Source: Chrysomallon squamiferum
Taxonomy: Eukaryota > Mollusca > Gastropoda > Neomphalida > Peltospiridae
Assembly (NCBI GenBank): GCA_012295275.1
Contig: CM022672.1
Location: 1,717,443 to 1,781,442, forward strand
Length of the DNA: 64,000 nucleotides
Direction of reading: 5' to 3'
Part shown: positions 62,677 through 64,000 of the stretch, piece after piece
Numbering within the stretch: the first letter of the stretch is position 1
Layout: each line of letters starts with the position of its first letter
Position numbers and translations under genes: made by a program
The notes under the pieces: model-generated
Told to the model about the DNA's origin: nothing
What the model saw: only the letters and a program-made list of their open reading frames with translations
Databases searched by the model: none

Positions 62677-64000
62677 ACTGGTACGTACACCAGCCAGTGC
62701 CAGGTTCAGATAGTAGTTCCATCATGCAAGCAACCTTTTCATAATTTATGACCGAAGTATATAGATATAATATAGATAGATATATATTATGTCTTGACCT
62801 CATTGGTTTCAGATGGCCAACCTCTCTCAGTTGAAATTTCATTTTCTATATCATAAACTAAATTCCCCAGGAGGTTTGTGACTGAAGTAGCTATATCAGT
62901 GATAGATGGTAATTCTGTTTTAAAAATGATGAAAAAGTTTCAGTTTTGTGTGCTAATAACGAGTGATAATGAAGCTTATGAAAGCGGGAAATATTGCATG
63001 TTGGGAAGCACGCAGGGAACATCAAATATATGCAGTAATTCCTTCAGCGGTGTCGAGGTGATGTGAAAATAATTCCTCGGGGACTTGCTTTATCATGCCT
63101 CAGTCCAACTGTAATCAAGAAATCTACTTACGTATTCATCTCAGATGGCCGATTTCTTGTGCCAATCCAGAAAAGACATGCACATCTCAGATAAGATTAG
63201 CAGCCGATTGGTGGAGGACTGGTCACGTGACTTCACAACAGTGAGTTGTCGTTGGTTACAGTGAGAATGTGCAATGAAATGAGGCCGATTAAAGGATGCG
63301 ATTGAGAGAACTTTGTCTCATTGAAATGCTAATTATTTCAAAGATGTTTAAAAATTTATTTTCATTTTTTAATTAGGGTTAAAAAAAAAATATATAAAAA
63401 AAAATGTATAGCATGCAGTGGTTATTCATTTCCAAGAGGTATGGCCTTGACCTTGAAAAGGGGAAATAACTCCTTTATTGTTTTTCTAGCAAAACATTTG
63501 TTGGTGGTTTTTATTTTTGGGGGTTTGTGATTTTTTTTTGCATTTATTTTGCAATATTTTTACTTTAACTTGAAGGAATAAACCCACTTCTGGCAAAAAC
63601 TAGCAGAAGTTTTTTTTTTTTTTTCTTATTGATTTTTGTAAAATAATTGTTTTAGTTAAAACTAAACAGTAAAACACATTATTATTTTTTAGTTTTTATC
63701 TTATTATAATTGATAACATAAATATCTAATAATATTGAAAACATTAATATTTAATTGTAATGTTTCATAATTATTTTAATGCCATACTTCAAACAGTTTA
63801 ACTTGGAAGCATAAATAATTTGATCAGACCATTTACTCATACCTTTACCAGTACACTTTAAAAAAAAAATAATAATAATTAAAAAAAACACACTGAAAAA
63901 TTTATATTTTCTAGCACTAATGGCATACATTTTCTGTAATCCATTTTTTAAAACTAAAAAATAATAACTTCAACTACATTTCTATGAGAAACTATCTAGG
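62677..64000. other. KCNIP 5' region and flank
   Basis: From 62600 to about 63330 the DNA is richer in GC and CpG than the rest of the window. It contains a CCAAT box on the minus strand (about 63207), an E-box palindrome (63222-63231) and a possible short exon ending in a consensus GTAAGT donor (63131-63126). From 63340 on it is plain AT-rich DNA. Confidence 0.55.
63222..63231. promoter_or_regulatory. CLEAR/E-box palindrome GTCACGTGAC
   Basis: A perfect 10 bp palindrome, the optimum for TFEB/MITF/USF-type bHLH-Zip factors, about 550 bp upstream of the KCNIP start codon and close to a CCAAT box on the minus strand. Confidence 0.5.

Overview
This is animal nuclear DNA. It is very AT-rich, full of simple-sequence repeats, and its genes are cut into short exons with standard GT-AG introns. 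Nothing prokaryotic or viral was seen. The three protein families, the fast-decaying minisatellites and the very long introns fit a lophotrochozoan, most simply a mollusc, but this is an inference and no sequence shown here proves it.

Layout. (1) 579-3836, minus strand: a complete six-exon gene for the mitochondrial ribosome recycling factor (MRRF, 275 aa). (2) 5103-9666 and (3) 12959-18281, plus strand: two tandem, complete eight-exon arylsulfatase B-like genes of 516 aa each. They have identical exon lengths and about 96% identical proteins. They lie in duplicated units at roughly 4.5-11.8 kb and 12.35-22.1 kb. The second unit has gained a Mutator-like (MULE) transposon remnant in intron 2 and a 1.4 kb T-rich segment downstream. 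(4) 22-36 kb: intergenic DNA with several decayed minisatellites. (5) 36034-62676, minus strand: a complete seven-coding-exon gene for a Kv-channel-interacting protein (KChIP/KCNIP, 219 aa, three intact EF hands), including a 19.5 kb intron that holds a nearly perfect 270 bp inverted repeat. (6) 62.7-64 kb: its probable promoter region.

How the genes relate. The two arylsulfatases are secretory/lysosomal hydrolases. Both carry the same M-box (TCATGTGA) and the same GGAA palindrome just before the start codon, which suggests common regulation by a MITF/TFE-type factor. MRRF and the first arylsulfatase are head to head about 1.27 kb apart. KCNIP is functionally unrelated: a neuronal-type calcium sensor for A-type potassium channels. 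It converges on the arylsulfatases across the long intergenic stretch.

Main points for a second look: the MULE insertion with a 9 bp target duplication, provable from the empty site in the paralogue; a probable gene-conversion tract over exons 6-7 of the arylsulfatases; the long intronic inverted repeat, a predicted dsRNA; and an open in-frame 29-codon extension after a leaky-context UGA in KCNIP. All exon structures were read by hand from splice sites, frame continuity and family similarity. No alignment or database search was run.
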